Below are positions 8,101 to 17,448 of a stretch of 64,000 nucleotides of DNA, piece by piece. The stretch spans positions 1-64,000 of the forward strand of contig CACZFM010000004.1 in the NCBI GenBank assembly GCA_902780495.1. Direction: 5' to 3'. Position numbers and translations under genes: made by a program. A model generated the notes under the pieces. That model did not search any database, was not told where the DNA came from, and saw only the letters and a list, made by a program, of their open reading frames with translations. This stretch comes from an uncultured Bacteroidales bacterium. Lineage in GTDB: Bacteria; Bacteroidota; Bacteroidia; Bacteroidales; Paludibacteraceae. Position 1 is the stretch's first letter. Every line of letters begins with the position of its first letter.

Positions 8101-9202
8101 AGTGTTGCATATCGTCGGATCAATCAGCCGTACGCTGCTGGCATTGACATTCCTGTTCTCAGGCCTCGTCAAAGCTATTGACCCGCTGGGGACAGTCTAT
8201 AAGATTGAAGACTACCTGAAAGCTTTTGGCGGATTCTTCACCGACCTCATGCCCTTGGCAGCCACGGCGGCCGTTTGTCTCATCCTCTTTGAGTGTGTAA
8301 TGGGTATCTGCCTGCTATGCAACATCAAAACGCAATGGACGGCATGGCTTTCGCTGGTCTTTTACGCCGTCATGCTGCCACTGACGCTGTACATTGCACT
8401 GACCAATCCGGTATCGGACTGCGGTTGCTTTGGGGATGCGCTGGTGCTGACCAATTGGCAGACATTCTGGAAAAACGTAGTGCTTATGGCACTCGTGATT
8501 ATTCTGCTGGTTTGCCGCCGTCATATTCCCTCTACCTTCAGCTGGTGGGCGGAACTGACCCTCTGCCTGCTATCTGCAGCAGCGGCACTGGGGCTGATGG
8601 CATACACCTACTACCATCTGCCTCTCATGGATTTCCGTCCGTACAAAATCGGAAACCATATCCCGACTTTGATGGAATATCCTGAAGATGCACCACAAGA
8701 TGTGTATGAGATAAGTTTCGTCTATGCAAAAGACGGCGAAGAACATACGTTCACGCTGGAAGATTACCCGAAAGACGACCCGGCCTGGACATTTGTCCGC
8801 CAGAACAGCCGCCTTGTTAGCAAGGGCTATGAACCGCCCGTACACGATTTTGAAATCCTGAATGCTGATTACGAAGATATCACCTACGACCTCTTGGAAT
8901 CGGATGAAAAAGTGATATTGGTGGTGATGTATGACATGCAAAAGAGTGACCTTAGTCAGTTACCCAAGATTCTGTCACTCAAACGCAATGCAGAACAACG
9001 TGACGAGACCTTCTGCCTTGTTACGGGCAGTGGCACCGAGGCCATAGAAACTTTCCTCGCCTGCGATGGAGCAGAAGAACTGCGCGAAGCCGTTTGCACG
9101 TGCGATCCTGTGACGCTGAAAACCATCGTGCGCGCCAATCCGGGCGTGGTGGAAATGAAAAACGGAACAATTATCAACAAATATAACCTACGAAACAAAT
9201 GA
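8087..9202 (+). CDS. BT_3928-like membrane protein, MauE/DoxX family
   Basis: This 371-residue protein has an N-terminal four-helix membrane part (residues about 10-170) of the MauE/DoxX redox-associated type, with the conserved SDCGCFGD motif near residue 110. Its C-terminal ~190-residue soluble part lacks a CxxC motif. In Bacteroidota it is a fixed neighbour of DUF1599 and tpiA. It overlaps DUF1599 by 14 bases and tpiA by four. MauE relatives take part in disulfide or thiol chemistry at the membrane; that role is only inferred here. A distant relative with an added thioredoxin-like CxxC domain is encoded at 57152. Confidence 0.8.
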   Translation: MKPNKVLHIVGSISRTLLALTFLFSGLVKAIDPLGTVYKIEDYLKAFGGFFTDLMPLAATAAVCLILFECVMGICLLCNIKTQWTAWLSLVFYAVMLPLTLYIALTNPVSDCGCFGDALVLTNWQTFWKNVVLMALVIILLVCRRHIPSTFSWWAELTLCLLSAAAALGLMAYTYYHLPLMDFRPYKIGNHIPTLMEYPEDAPQDVYEISFVYAKDGEEHTFTLEDYPKDDPAWTFVRQNSRLVSKGYEPPVHDFEILNADYEDITYDLLESDEKVILVVMYDMQKSDLSQLPKILSLKRNAEQRDETFCLVTGSGTEAIETFLACDGAEELREAVCTCDPVTLKTIVRANPGVVEMKNGTIINKYNLRNK

Positions 9203-9948
9203 GAACAAAAATGGTAGCAGGTAACTGGAAAATGAACAAGAACCTGCAAGAAGGCGTAGCACTGGCTACCGAACTGAAAAATATGGTAACAAATCCCGCA
9301 TGCAAAGTGGTAATCGGAACACCTTTTATTCACCTTGCTACGGTTGCGGAATTGCTCAAAGGCACTCCCATTGAAGTGGCTGCAGAGAACTGTGCAGACA
9401 AAGAAAAAGGCGCTTTCACCGGTGAAGTAAGTGCGGAAATGGTTCGTTCCACAGGTGCAACCTATTGCATTCTGGGGCACTCGGAACGCCGTGCATATTA
9501 CCATGAGACAGCCGCCATCCTGAAAGACAAAGTGGAACTGGCGCTGCAAAACGGCCTCAAGCCCATTTTCTGTATTGGTGAAGTGAAAGAAGAACGCGAA
9601 GCCAATCGTCAGAACGAAGTGGTGAAAGCACAATTGGAGGGTTCGCTTTTCCACCTTTCGGCAGAAGATTTTGGCAAGATTACTTTGGCATACGAACCCG
9701 TATGGGCTATCGGCACCGGATTGACCGCCACTCCCCAACAGGCAGAAGAGATGCACGCCTATATCCGCAGCCTTGTGGCAGAACGCTATGGCAAACAGGT
9801 GGCAGATGACACCACTATTCTGTATGGCGGAAGTTGCAACGAGAAGAATGCGGCCGAACTCTTCGCCAACGAAGATGTGGATGGTGGCCTGATTGGCGGT
9901 GCCAGTCTGATAGCCGAGAAATTCTGTGCCATCATTGCTGCTCGTTAA
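9199..9948 (+). CDS. tpiA: Triosephosphate isomerase
   Basis: This protein interconverts dihydroxyacetone phosphate and glyceraldehyde-3-phosphate. All catalytic residues are visible in 249 residues: Asn9 and Lys11 in GNWKMNK, His94 in LGHSERR, Glu167 in [11 protein letters not shown], and the phosphate-binding LYGGSCN loop near 209-215. Length is standard for the family. The ATG at 9199 overlaps the stop of the BT_3928-like gene by four bases, so translation is coupled. It is a cytoplasmic TIM barrel. Confidence 0.97.
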   Translation: MRTKMVAGNWKMNKNLQEGVALATELKNMVTNPACKVVIGTPFIHLATVAELLKGTPIEVAAENCADKEKGAFTGEVSAEMVRSTGATYCILGHSERRAYYHETAAILKDKVELALQNGLKPIFCIGEVKEEREANRQNEVVKAQLEGSLFHLSAEDFGKITLAYEPVWAIGTGLTATPQQAEEMHAYIRSLVAERYGKQVADDTTILYGGSCNEKNAAELFANEDVDGGLIGGASLIAEKFCAIIAAR

Positions 9949-9970
9949 ACAAAGAAAACACAAACTCGTT

Positions 9971-10498
9971 ATGGCTCTTATCAAAACCATTAACCGAAAC
10001 GGAGAGATACTCACGCCGAAGATTGCAGACGATGTCTTTATGGCAGAAAATGCGACCGTGGTAGGCGAAGTCACCGTTGGAGAAGGAACAAGCCTCTGGT
10101 TCAATGCCGTTCTCCGTGGCGATGTTAATACCATCACTATCGGCAAACATTGTAACATTCAAGACGGCAGTGTTCTCCATACCTTGTACCAGAAATCCAC
10201 GATTACGCTGGGTGACTATGTATCTGTAGGACACAACGTTACCATCCATGGTGCCGATGTGGACAGTTATGCTCTGATTGGTATGGGGGCGACCTTGTTG
10301 GACGGTGTGCATGTGGGCGAAGGTGCCATTGTTGCAGCCGGAGCATTGGTGCTGAAAGGTACGCAAATAGGCCCGTATGAAGTGTGGGGAGGAGTACCCG
10401 CTAAATTCATCAAGAAAGCAGACCCTGCCCAAACAGAGGAAATCAACAAAAAGATTGCCCACAACTATGCCATGTATGCTTCTTGGTACAAGGAATAA
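9971..10498 (+). CDS. Gamma-class carbonic anhydrase family protein
   Basis: This 175-residue left-handed beta-helix (hexapeptide repeats of the V-x-E-V-x-V-G-E-G type) carries the three zinc-binding histidines of gamma-carbonic anhydrases: His70 in GSVLH, His88 in VSVGH and His93 in TIHG. It would hydrate CO2 as a trimer, although some family members (YrdA/CaiE type) have other or unknown substrates. The start at 9971 was chosen over the open frame at 9926 because it gives the normal N-terminus MALIKTINRNGE. It follows tpiA by 22 bases in the same operon. Confidence 0.88.
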   Translation: MALIKTINRNGEILTPKIADDVFMAENATVVGEVTVGEGTSLWFNAVLRGDVNTITIGKHCNIQDGSVLHTLYQKSTITLGDYVSVGHNVTIHGADVDSYALIGMGATLLDGVHVGEGAIVAAGALVLKGTQIGPYEVWGGVPAKFIKKADPAQTEEINKKIAHNYAMYASWYKE

Positions 10499-10535
10499 AC
10501 GTGCAGACATAATAACGACCACAAAAACTGACTAT

Positions 10536-11240
10536 ATGTATAAACGAATCTTGTTAAAATTATCCGGTGAAAGCCTGATGGGCGAACAAGGCTATGGCAT
10601 TGATTCCAGCCGCCTGAACGCTTATGCCCGCCAGATTCAAGAGATTGCCCGGATGGGTGTGGAGATTGGCATCGTCATCGGAGGAGGAAACATCTTCCGT
10701 GGCTTAAGCGGCGCGCAGAAGGGATTTGACCGCGTAAAAGGTGATCAGATGGGTATGCTTGCCACGGTCATCAATTCACTTGCCCTGTCTTCCGCATTGG
10801 AAGCTCTGGGGCAGAAAGTACGCGTTCTGACCTCTATCCGCATGGAACCCGTAGGCGACTACTTCAACAAAGCCAAGGCACTCCGTCTGTTTGAAAAAGG
10901 CAATGTGGTTATCATCGCCGGAGGAACAGGCAACCCTTACTTCACAACCGACACGGCGTCCGCACTACGCGCTATCGAGATTGAGGCGGACATCATGTTC
11001 AAAGGTACTCGCGTGGACGGTATCTATACCGCTGATCCGGAAAAAGACCCCACTGCCACCAAGTTCGAGGAGATTACCTATGATGAAGTGTTGAAGCGTA
11101 ATCTTCGCATTATGGACCTGACGGCTATCACCATGTGCCGCGAAAACAAAATGCCCATCTATGTCTTCGATATGGATACGGAAGGTAATCTTGCCCGCGT
11201 TATCCGTGGCGAGAAAATAGGAACACTTGTTAAACCCTAA
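10536..11240 (+). CDS. pyrH: Uridylate kinase
   Basis: UMP kinase of the amino-acid-kinase fold (234 residues) phosphorylates UMP to UDP in pyrimidine synthesis. KLSGESLMGEQGYGID at the N-terminus, GGGNIFRG near residues 49-56 and FKGTRVDGIYTADPEKDP near 155-172 are family signatures. The start at 10536 gives the standard MYKRILLKLSGE; the longer frame from 10377 overlaps the previous gene. The order pyrH-frr is conserved in many bacteria and is seen here with a 15-base gap. Confidence 0.96.
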   Translation: MYKRILLKLSGESLMGEQGYGIDSSRLNAYARQIQEIARMGVEIGIVIGGGNIFRGLSGAQKGFDRVKGDQMGMLATVINSLALSSALEALGQKVRVLTSIRMEPVGDYFNKAKALRLFEKGNVVIIAGGTGNPYFTTDTASALRAIEIEADIMFKGTRVDGIYTADPEKDPTATKFEEITYDEVLKRNLRIMDLTAITMCRENKMPIYVFDMDTEGNLARVIRGEKIGTLVKP

Positions 11241-11255
11241 AAATACACTAACACT

Positions 11256-11816
11256 ATGATTGAACCCAAACAAATTCAAGCCGATGCCAACGAACAAATG
11301 GAAGCGGCAGTCATGTATCTGGAAGATGCATTGGCACACATTCGTGCCGGCAAAGCCAGCGCACGCATATTGGATCCCATCCGTGTAGATTATTACGGTT
11401 CACCCTCATCGCTTGCCAACGTAAGCACTATCACCACGCCTGATGCACGTACCATACAGATTCAGCCGTGGGAAAAGAATATGCTTTCCGTGATTGAGCG
11501 CGCACTCATCAACTCGAATATCGGATTGGCTCCTAACAACAACGGAGAATGCATCCGTCTTATTCTGCCTCCGTTGACCGAGGAACGCCGCCGCGAACTG
11601 GCAAAACAGTGCAAACAGGAAGCCGAGAATGCCAAAGTCAGCGTACGTAATGCTCGTCGTGATGCCATCGAACTGCTCAAAAAGCAAGTGAAAGAAGGAC
11701 TGCCTGAAGATGCAGAGAAAGATGCTGAAGAAGAAGTTCAAAAGCTGCACGACAAGTTCATCAAGGCAATTGATGAGAATTACGCTCACAAGGAAAAAGA
11801 GATAATGACCGTTTGA
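11256..11816 (+). CDS. frr: Ribosome recycling factor
   Basis: This 186-residue protein works with EF-G to split post-termination ribosomes. The sequence has the RRF pattern: HIRAGKASARILDPIRVDYYG near residues 29-49, then TIQIQPWEKNML and LPPLTEERRRELAKQCK. The family length (~185) fits. It follows pyrH by 15 bases. Its TGA stop (11814-11816) overlaps the ATG of the next gene, giving tight coupling to an envelope protein gene, an unusual partner for frr. Confidence 0.96.
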   Translation: MIEPKQIQADANEQMEAAVMYLEDALAHIRAGKASARILDPIRVDYYGSPSSLANVSTITTPDARTIQIQPWEKNMLSVIERALINSNIGLAPNNNGECIRLILPPLTEERRRELAKQCKQEAENAKVSVRNARRDAIELLKKQVKEGLPEDAEKDAEEEVQKLHDKFIKAIDENYAHKEKEIMTV

Positions 11817-12931
11817 TGCCCTTTCGCACAACAAGCAGATGGTGTTGGTTGCTGGCAGTGGCGGCAAGTTTCGTTATCTGGACGGAAGCCTTTGCCGCTA
11901 CGCCTAAGTCAACCAATGATGGCGGCAATAAGCCTAAAAGCACGTGGGAAAACTGCATGAACTGGCCTGTGCTGGCAGTGCCTGTGGTGAACCATTCTCC
12001 TGAAACGGATTGGGTGTTTGGTGCTGCCATGCAGGGATATTTTCGCCTGCCTGACCAGGAGCGAACATCCATCGTACAACTGGACGGTGCTTGGTCTCTT
12101 TCCCGCCAATGGTATCTCAATGCATCGGGTACGCTGTATGTGGGCAAACGCAGCCATTGGATATTGGCATACAATGTCGGGTGGCGCAATTATCCGGACA
12201 CCTTTTACGAATTGGGCAATACTTTCCGCCATAAGCCCGACACCACCTATACTTCCCGCCGTTTGCGGGCCACCTTGCAACCGCTGTATGTGCTGCCGCG
12301 CAACTGGGCCATCGGACCCGATCTGCAATACCTGTACGAAGAAACGGGGCTATGTCCCACCATTTCAATGATTGGTGCGGGTGTGGCATTGCAGTTTGAT
12401 GACCGCGATGTGGTGTATTATCCTCATTCGGGTTTGTTCTTCAAGGTAGTTGCCACACACTTCGAATCCCTCAACAGCAACTGGCAACGCATGGAACGAG
12501 TCCAAACGGACTTGCGGCACTATATCCCGCTGTACAAAGAGTTGATATTTGCTTGGCAAGTCCGGACAGAATGGGCACTGGGCAAGAAAACACCTTTCCC
12601 AATGCTTCCCACTTTGGGTGGACAAGACCTTGTGCGGGGCGTACGCGCCAATATGTTCCGTGACGATGCTTTGCTGGCATTGCAAACCGAACTGCGCATA
12701 CCTATTTATCGCATGTTACGAGCCACCGTGTTTGCAGGAGTGGGGGATGTCTATAATTTGGACCACTGGCGTTGGGCAACACCTAAAGTGGGCTACGGAA
12801 TGGGATTGAGGCTCACCATCAACAAAGCCAAAGTAAATATCCGTGCAGACATTGCCCGTAACAATACAGACAAGGCTTGGAACAAGTGGGAGAGTTATTC
12901 GTTTTACCTCACTGCCACCGAAGCCTTCTAA
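11816..12931 (+). CDS. BamA/TamA-family outer-membrane beta-barrel protein
   Basis: This 371-residue protein has a signal peptide (about 1-27, ending EAFAA) followed by a beta-barrel resembling the C-terminal part of Omp85 surface antigens. Visible landmarks are alternating aromatic beta-strands, GAGVALQFDDRDVVYYPHSG near the centre, the LGGQDLVRGVRANMF segment corresponding to the (V/I)RG(F/Y) motif of the substrate loop, and VNIRADIARN near the end. POTRA domains are absent, so it is a short single-barrel relative rather than BamA itself. It probably inserts in the outer membrane. It lies between frr and rsgA, overlapping frr by one base. Its function is unknown. Confidence 0.8.
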   Translation: MPFRTTSRWCWLLAVAASFVIWTEAFAATPKSTNDGGNKPKSTWENCMNWPVLAVPVVNHSPETDWVFGAAMQGYFRLPDQERTSIVQLDGAWSLSRQWYLNASGTLYVGKRSHWILAYNVGWRNYPDTFYELGNTFRHKPDTTYTSRRLRATLQPLYVLPRNWAIGPDLQYLYEETGLCPTISMIGAGVALQFDDRDVVYYPHSGLFFKVVATHFESLNSNWQRMERVQTDLRHYIPLYKELIFAWQVRTEWALGKKTPFPMLPTLGGQDLVRGVRANMFRDDALLALQTELRIPIYRMLRATVFAGVGDVYNLDHWRWATPKVGYGMGLRLTINKAKVNIRADIARNNTDKAWNKWESYSFYLTATEAF

Positions 12932-12945
12932 ACACACCGACACGT

Positions 12946-13896
12946 ATGATTGGACTGATTATCAAATCCACAGGCAGTTCCTACTGGGTGCATACCGATG
13001 AAGGAAAGGATATTGAATGTCATGTGAAAGGAAACATGCGTATCCGTGGCATCCGAACCACCTCACCGGTGGCTGTGGGGGATTATGTGTCGGTGGAGCA
13101 ACAAGCCGATGGGACATCATGGATTACGGATATTGAGCCACGCAAGAACTATATCATACGCCGTTCTACCAATCTGAGCAAGGAATCCCATATCCTGGCA
13201 TGTAATTTGGATCAAGTGGCACTGATTGTCACTATCCGTCATCCGGAAACATCCACTACCTTTATTGACCGTTTCTTGGCTACTGCCGAGGCCTACCGTG
13301 TACCGGCTATGCTTATTTTCAACAAAGTGGATTTGCTGACCGAGGAAGAGCAGAACACATTGTCCGAACTCCGCTCCCTGTATGAGGCACTCGGTTACCC
13401 GACTTTGGCAATCTGTGCCTGCCAATTGCGCGATGCGAAGGGAAGTGAATCCCCTGCCTATCATATTCTGTCAGAAGCCTTGGCGGATAAAGTGACATTG
13501 CTCGCCGGTAATTCGGGCGTGGGAAAATCCACATTGCTTAACGCCATCTTTGGCGAGGAGAAAACGCGCACAGGCGCCATTTCTTCCGCGCACGACAAGG
13601 GTATGCATACCACCACTTTCAGTGAGATGTATCCGCTGCCCGATTCCTCCGGCTGGCTCATTGATACACCGGGCATCAAGGGTTTCGGAGCTGTCAAAAT
13701 GGAGAAAGAAGAGGTCGGGCATTATTTCCGCGAGATATTCCAATCCGCACGCAACTGCCGATACGGAAATTGTCTACATACCGGCGAACCCGGGTGTGCT
13801 GTTGAACAAGACGTGGTGAACGGCAAAATAGCCGCCTCACGCTTTGAGAGTTATCTCTCCTTGCTTGGTGATTGCGAGGAAAGCAAATACAGATAG
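12946..13896 (+). CDS. rsgA: Ribosome small subunit-dependent GTPase A
   Basis: This 316-residue circularly permuted GTPase helps mature the 30S subunit. Motif order is G4 (NKVDLL, residues 126-131) before G1 (GNSGVGKST, 188-196) and G3 (DTPGIKGFG, near 241-249), the hallmark of the YjeQ/RsgA family. An OB domain occupies the N-terminus and a C-terminal zinc site is seen as CRYGNCLHTGEPGCAV. The start at 12946 gives the normal MIGLIIKSTGS. It is the last gene of the forward operon and converges on preA with only 16 bases between the stop codons. Confidence 0.95.
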   Translation: MIGLIIKSTGSSYWVHTDEGKDIECHVKGNMRIRGIRTTSPVAVGDYVSVEQQADGTSWITDIEPRKNYIIRRSTNLSKESHILACNLDQVALIVTIRHPETSTTFIDRFLATAEAYRVPAMLIFNKVDLLTEEEQNTLSELRSLYEALGYPTLAICACQLRDAKGSESPAYHILSEALADKVTLLAGNSGVGKSTLLNAIFGEEKTRTGAISSAHDKGMHTTTFSEMYPLPDSSGWLIDTPGIKGFGAVKMEKEEVGHYFREIFQSARNCRYGNCLHTGEPGCAVEQDVVNGKIAASRFESYLSLLGDCEESKYR

Positions 13897-13912
13897 TTTC
13901 CCTTGTTCCGGT

Positions 13913-15379
13913 TTATTTTGGTTTAGCCATACGTTTGGCCAGCCCTATTGCACCTGTCGGACACACGAGCCGGCACAAATGACAACCCACACATTTCGTA
14001 CCGATGATGTGCGGTTTGCGTGTTTCATCAAATTGGATAGCCTGATGCCCGCCATCCATGCAGGAGATATAGCAACGACCACAACCGATACACTTGTCAC
14101 GGTTAATAAGCGGGAACACCATTGTATCACGGTCCAAGTCTGACGGCAAAACAATATTCCTCAGTTCCTCGCCTACCAATTTCTTTAATTCGGTGATTCC
14201 ACGCTCCCGCATATAATGCTGCAGACCGAGAATGAGGTCATCAATGATACGATAGCCATATTGCATGACAGCCGTGCAGACTTGCACATTACGGCATCCG
14301 AGTTGGATGAAGTCGAGTGCATCGCGCCATGTCTCAATACCGCCTATACCGCTGATATCCATGTGTTTCTCTATGCCGGCTTTTTGCAGTATCGGGTTAC
14401 CCGTCATCTCATAAACCATCCGCAGAGCAATAGGTTTGACCGCTTTTCCTGAATAGCCGCTGACCGTCTTTTTGCCGTTTACTTCGGCATCACGGCTCAT
14501 CGTAATCGATTTGATGGTATTGATGGCACTGATACCATGTGCTCCACCGTAGAAAGAGGCCAATGCGGGACGCATCATGCTCATCACGTTCGGAGTCATC
14601 TTCGGGATAACCGGAATGGATACGGCGTTACATACGTAGGAGGTATAGAACAATATCAATTCAGGATTCTGACCGATATCGCTTCCCAATCCTGTCAGAC
14701 GCATCTGCGGGCAGGAGAAATTGAGTTCTACGGCATCGCAGCCTGCCTGTTCGGCCATCTTTGCCAACTCAATCCACTCTTCTTCGCTCTGTCCCATGAT
14801 GGAGGCGATAATACGCTTGGTGGGATAATTCTGTTTAAGGCGTCTCAAAATGTCAAAATCCACCTCATGCGGGTTTTCCGATAGTTGTTCCATGTTACGG
14901 AATCCGATAAACGGTGTGCCGTCTCCTTGCACGGTATCAAAGCGTGGAGACACTTCGCGGATATCCTGTTTGCAGATGGTTTTATAGAACACTCCTGCCC
15001 ATCCGGCTTCCAAAGCACGCGCCACCATCTCATAGTTCGTACAGATGGCGGACGAAGCGAGGAAGAACGGGTTTTCGCACACCATATCGCAGAAATTGAT
15101 TTCCAGCGAGGGCAATTCTTTCTCTTGGGCATTGCAGGAACACTCCGTGCCTTCCTTTTGCAGGGCTTTTTTCAGTTCTGCTATACGGATGGGCCGGTCG
15201 TAATGGATACAGGCTTTCTCTGCTGCTGCCACTTCCTCATCGGAAAGACCCGCAAAGAGTTCTTCTGCCGTCAGTCTGTTGTCAAAGCGCAGTGCCCGTA
15301 TGGCTCGTGCCACCTGTTTGCCGCACGGCGCGTCGGCACAAAGCAGGCAACGTACGGATTCGTCATCAAGATGTAACAT
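13913..15379 (-). CDS. preA: NAD-dependent dihydropyrimidine dehydrogenase subunit PreA
   Basis: This 488-residue protein reduces uracil or thymine to dihydropyrimidines in the known PreTA enzyme. The middle is a dihydroorotate-dehydrogenase-like FMN barrel (AVELNFSCPQMRLTGLG near residues 226-242, then SGIGGIETW). The C-terminus carries two [4Fe-4S] motifs, CIGCGRCYISC and CVGCHLCRLVCP. The N-terminal ~110 residues contain CLLCADAPC, a further cysteine cluster similar to the start of glutamate-synthase-like PreT subunits. No PreT gene lies next to it, so this may be an N-terminally extended form or pair with a distant subunit. It follows the DUF3667 gene by 15 bases on the same strand. Confidence 0.85.
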   Translation of the reverse strand: MLHLDDESVRCLLCADAPCGKQVARAIRALRFDNRLTAEELFAGLSDEEVAAAEKACIHYDRPIRIAELKKALQKEGTECSCNAQEKELPSLEINFCDMVCENPFFLASSAICTNYEMVARALEAGWAGVFYKTICKQDIREVSPRFDTVQGDGTPFIGFRNMEQLSENPHEVDFDILRRLKQNYPTKRIIASIMGQSEEEWIELAKMAEQAGCDAVELNFSCPQMRLTGLGSDIGQNPELILFYTSYVCNAVSIPVIPKMTPNVMSMMRPALASFYGGAHGISAINTIKSITMSRDAEVNGKKTVSGYSGKAVKPIALRMVYEMTGNPILQKAGIEKHMDISGIGGIETWRDALDFIQLGCRNVQVCTAVMQYGYRIIDDLILGLQHYMRERGITELKKLVGEELRNIVLPSDLDRDTMVFPLINRDKCIGCGRCYISCMDGGHQAIQFDETRKPHIIGTKCVGCHLCRLVCPTGAIGLAKRMAKPK

Positions 15380-15394
15380 GTTTATAACCTTTTT

Positions 15395-16237
15395 TTATGT
15401 TTGACCCGCTGCCGCTTCGCCAATCACAATGCTTAGCAGCACGATGAGTACGAAAGTGAATGCACATATCGTCACAATAGTCAGCCTCCACAATGTGCCC
15501 CACAGACCATAACCGAACAACTGCCGATAGGTCTCTATGCCATAGAAAGCACTGATTATCATGGATATCCTGTCGGTGAACAGCAGGGAAAGAACCCCGA
15601 TTACACTCAAGAACACCTGAATGAAAAAGCCTTCCGGCAAGGTGTGTGCCGGATAAGCCGGTGCTTTCCGGAACATCACCCATGTGGGGAAAACAAACAT
15701 CAGCGACCAAAGCAGCATGTTCCATTCTATATGGTCATGCATCCACAGAAAGACGCGGTCAAGCAGTTCCACGCCGAAGGTGGTGGGTTCCATTTCTTGT
15801 GCCACGAAAGGAAAGGCCCAACGGATAAGATTGACCACCACCCCCATGATAACGAGCAAACTGACGGGCGGATAACTCACCTGCCTATGCCCACTGATAT
15901 ACTCGCGGATGAAATAACCCGGACGGCCAAATAATTGAACCAAGGAATAAGGCAATGAGCGTGATTCCATGCCCCAAAGCACCATAATTCCCTGCCACAT
16001 ACTGGTCCAGGTGATACGTCCTACACCTGCCTTTTGGGAGCAATAGGGGCAGTAGTTACCGGTAAAGTCGTGTCCGCAGTTGGCACAATGGTGCTTTTCT
16101 TGGTTTTGCAAAGAATACTGCATTGGTGTCTGCTGCCATGTCCGGAAGCGGGCACACCAATCTTTGATGCGCATCCGGCAAGTCTGCATGTTGGCTTTGA
16201 ATGCTTGTCGGCGGGAATGAGATTGTTGTGTTGCCAT
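15395..16237 (-). CDS. DUF3667 family membrane protein with zinc ribbon
   Basis: This 280-residue protein begins with a basic stretch followed by a zinc-ribbon CANCGHDFTGNYCPYC near residues 53-68. The DUF3667 pattern follows, including a W-rich amphipathic segment and RPGYFIREYISGHR near 109-122. Four to five membrane helices fill the rest: SLLVIMGVVVNLI, MLLWSLMFVFPTW, the VFLSVIGVLSLL segment and a final IVTICAFTFVLIVLL. The family function is unknown. It is first in a two-gene reverse operon with preA and has its own promoter at 16275-16306. Confidence 0.8.
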   Translation of the reverse strand: MATQQSHSRRQAFKANMQTCRMRIKDWCARFRTWQQTPMQYSLQNQEKHHCANCGHDFTGNYCPYCSQKAGVGRITWTSMWQGIMVLWGMESRSLPYSLVQLFGRPGYFIREYISGHRQVSYPPVSLLVIMGVVVNLIRWAFPFVAQEMEPTTFGVELLDRVFLWMHDHIEWNMLLWSLMFVFPTWVMFRKAPAYPAHTLPEGFFIQVFLSVIGVLSLLFTDRISMIISAFYGIETYRQLFGYGLWGTLWRLTIVTICAFTFVLIVLLSIVIGEAAAGQT

Positions 16238-16274
16238 CTGTCAGGAATCTACTGTTCTGTTCCAAAATTTGCTG

Positions 16275-16306
16275 CAAAGGTAGTATATTTTTTCGACACA
16301 TGCAAG
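16275..16306 (-). promoter_or_regulatory. Promoter of the DUF3667-preA operon
   Basis: On the minus strand the -7 box TACCTTTG (16282-16275) and CTTG at the -33 position (16306-16303) are 20 nt apart, with an A-rich spacer. The gene starts 38 bases downstream of the -7 box. Confidence 0.75.
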
Positions 16307-16467
16307 TTTTTTTGCAAAATCTCGATTTTTATTACCCTTTCTTTTTTCAATACGTCAAAGATCACATTCCAAAGTTTATCTTGAGTCTTTCTCAAGCCAC
16401 TTCGGAGGATGGGGAAGATACACCATCCCGAAATCCGCTGCAAAGATACAACATTTTGAAATGGCAT

Positions 16468-16537
16468 TGTCAGAATTTGTCAGAATTCGTCGGAGTTTGT
16501 CGCAATTATGCTTAATTTGTCGCGATTAGTCGCTTTT
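16468..16537. repeat. Seven tandem 10-bp degenerate repeats
   Basis: Seven consecutive 10-bp units fit the consensus TGTCGNAATT: two exact TGTCAGAATT, then CGTCGGAGTT, TGTCGCAATT, ATGCTTAATT, TGTCGCGATT and AGTCGCTTTT. The period equals one helical turn, so each unit shows the same DNA face. The array lies in the 338-base gap between the lipoprotein gene and the DUF3667 promoter. The rest of the gap (16307-16467) holds a short inverted repeat, GATGG...CCATC (16408-16428), and an isolated TATCTTTG box on minus at 16448-16441 that lacks a -33 partner. Confidence 0.8.
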
Positions 16538-16575
16538 AGGATGGATGCGCTTATATGCATTTTACTGAATGTCTT

Positions 16576-17436
16576 TTATTCTGTTGGGGGATACAAAGTT
16601 TTGAGCATTTCCATCCGCACCGCTGAACTATCTGCACCTATTTTTAAATAGCAATACTGCATCCTATTTAAAATATCGATATGCAGATCAAAGGCATTAC
16701 GTTCAACAAATTCGTTGTATCTTACGAAATCCCAATTAACCAAATCCATAAGATACGTATCGCCCCATTGTAATGCATCCTCATATTTCTCCATTTGCAT
16801 GTAACAAAGCATTCCTAAGTGCGTGGTTGTAAAATACGAATAGAACGGTGTAGGAGGGTTATGCAACAAGGATGCACCGCGAGCCGTGTAATGTATCAAA
16901 TCCAACTTGTCCAATACTGCTTCGAAGAAAGCGGCCGTATCTTTTTCGACTGTTGCGTGCAATGCCCAATAGTACGGAGCATAAGCTGTCATTAACAAAT
17001 CAAAGCTTTTGTGACTAAATGCCATAGGACCATATAAGGTAAAGGTGTCCCAATTATCTTCCATCAGCGCCAAGTAGTCTGTACCCCTGCCTTTTTGCAA
17101 ATAATCAATCGCTTGCGTTAAGACAGAATCTAATAATGGAACTAAAGCAGCTACGCTGATTTGGGTCGTATCATGCTCCGTTACGTTGAAACAGGAGTCA
17201 GTACGCTTCATTGCATCTGCCCATCCTTGAATGTCATTGATGTGTTGCTCAAGGGAAACAAGGGCTTCCGCCATAGAATCCGAAGTCAGTTCTTGTCGGT
17301 TGGTCTCCAAATACGCAATAATATCATTTGTCGTCAAGCCCATGATATTATCATCACTAATGGTGAGTTGGTGCTCTGTGCAAGTGCAGGCGAGTAGCAG
17401 GGCGATTGCCGGTAAGATAAAAAATGTTTTTTTCAT
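16576..17436 (-). CDS. Hypothetical lipoprotein
   Basis: This 286-residue protein starts with a lipoprotein signal (MKKTFFILPAIALLLACTC) whose lipobox cysteine is near residue 17. The mature protein is helical and acidic, with aromatic-rich segments such as FSHKSFDLLMTAYAPYYWALH and a C-terminal TPR-like stretch (MQMEKYEDALQWGD). I do not recognise a family. It lies 12 bases downstream of the PIF1-like helicase gene on the same strand, so it is probably in the same transcript. A lipoprotein at the end of a helicase operon is unusual and may be a chance neighbour. Confidence 0.7.
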   Translation of the reverse strand: MKKTFFILPAIALLLACTCTEHQLTISDDNIMGLTTNDIIAYLETNRQELTSDSMAEALVSLEQHINDIQGWADAMKRTDSCFNVTEHDTTQISVAALVPLLDSVLTQAIDYLQKGRGTDYLALMEDNWDTFTLYGPMAFSHKSFDLLMTAYAPYYWALHATVEKDTAAFFEAVLDKLDLIHYTARGASLLHNPPTPFYSYFTTTHLGMLCYMQMEKYEDALQWGDTYLMDLVNWDFVRYNEFVERNAFDLHIDILNRMQYCYLKIGADSSAVRMEMLKTLYPPTE

Positions 17437-17448
17437 GGTTGGTTAAAT

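Noticed and set aside
16441-16448. Second promoter for the DUF3667 operon (TATCTTTG on minus)
   Set aside because: No TTTG-like box occurs 19-21 nt upstream, and a better promoter lies at 16275-16306.
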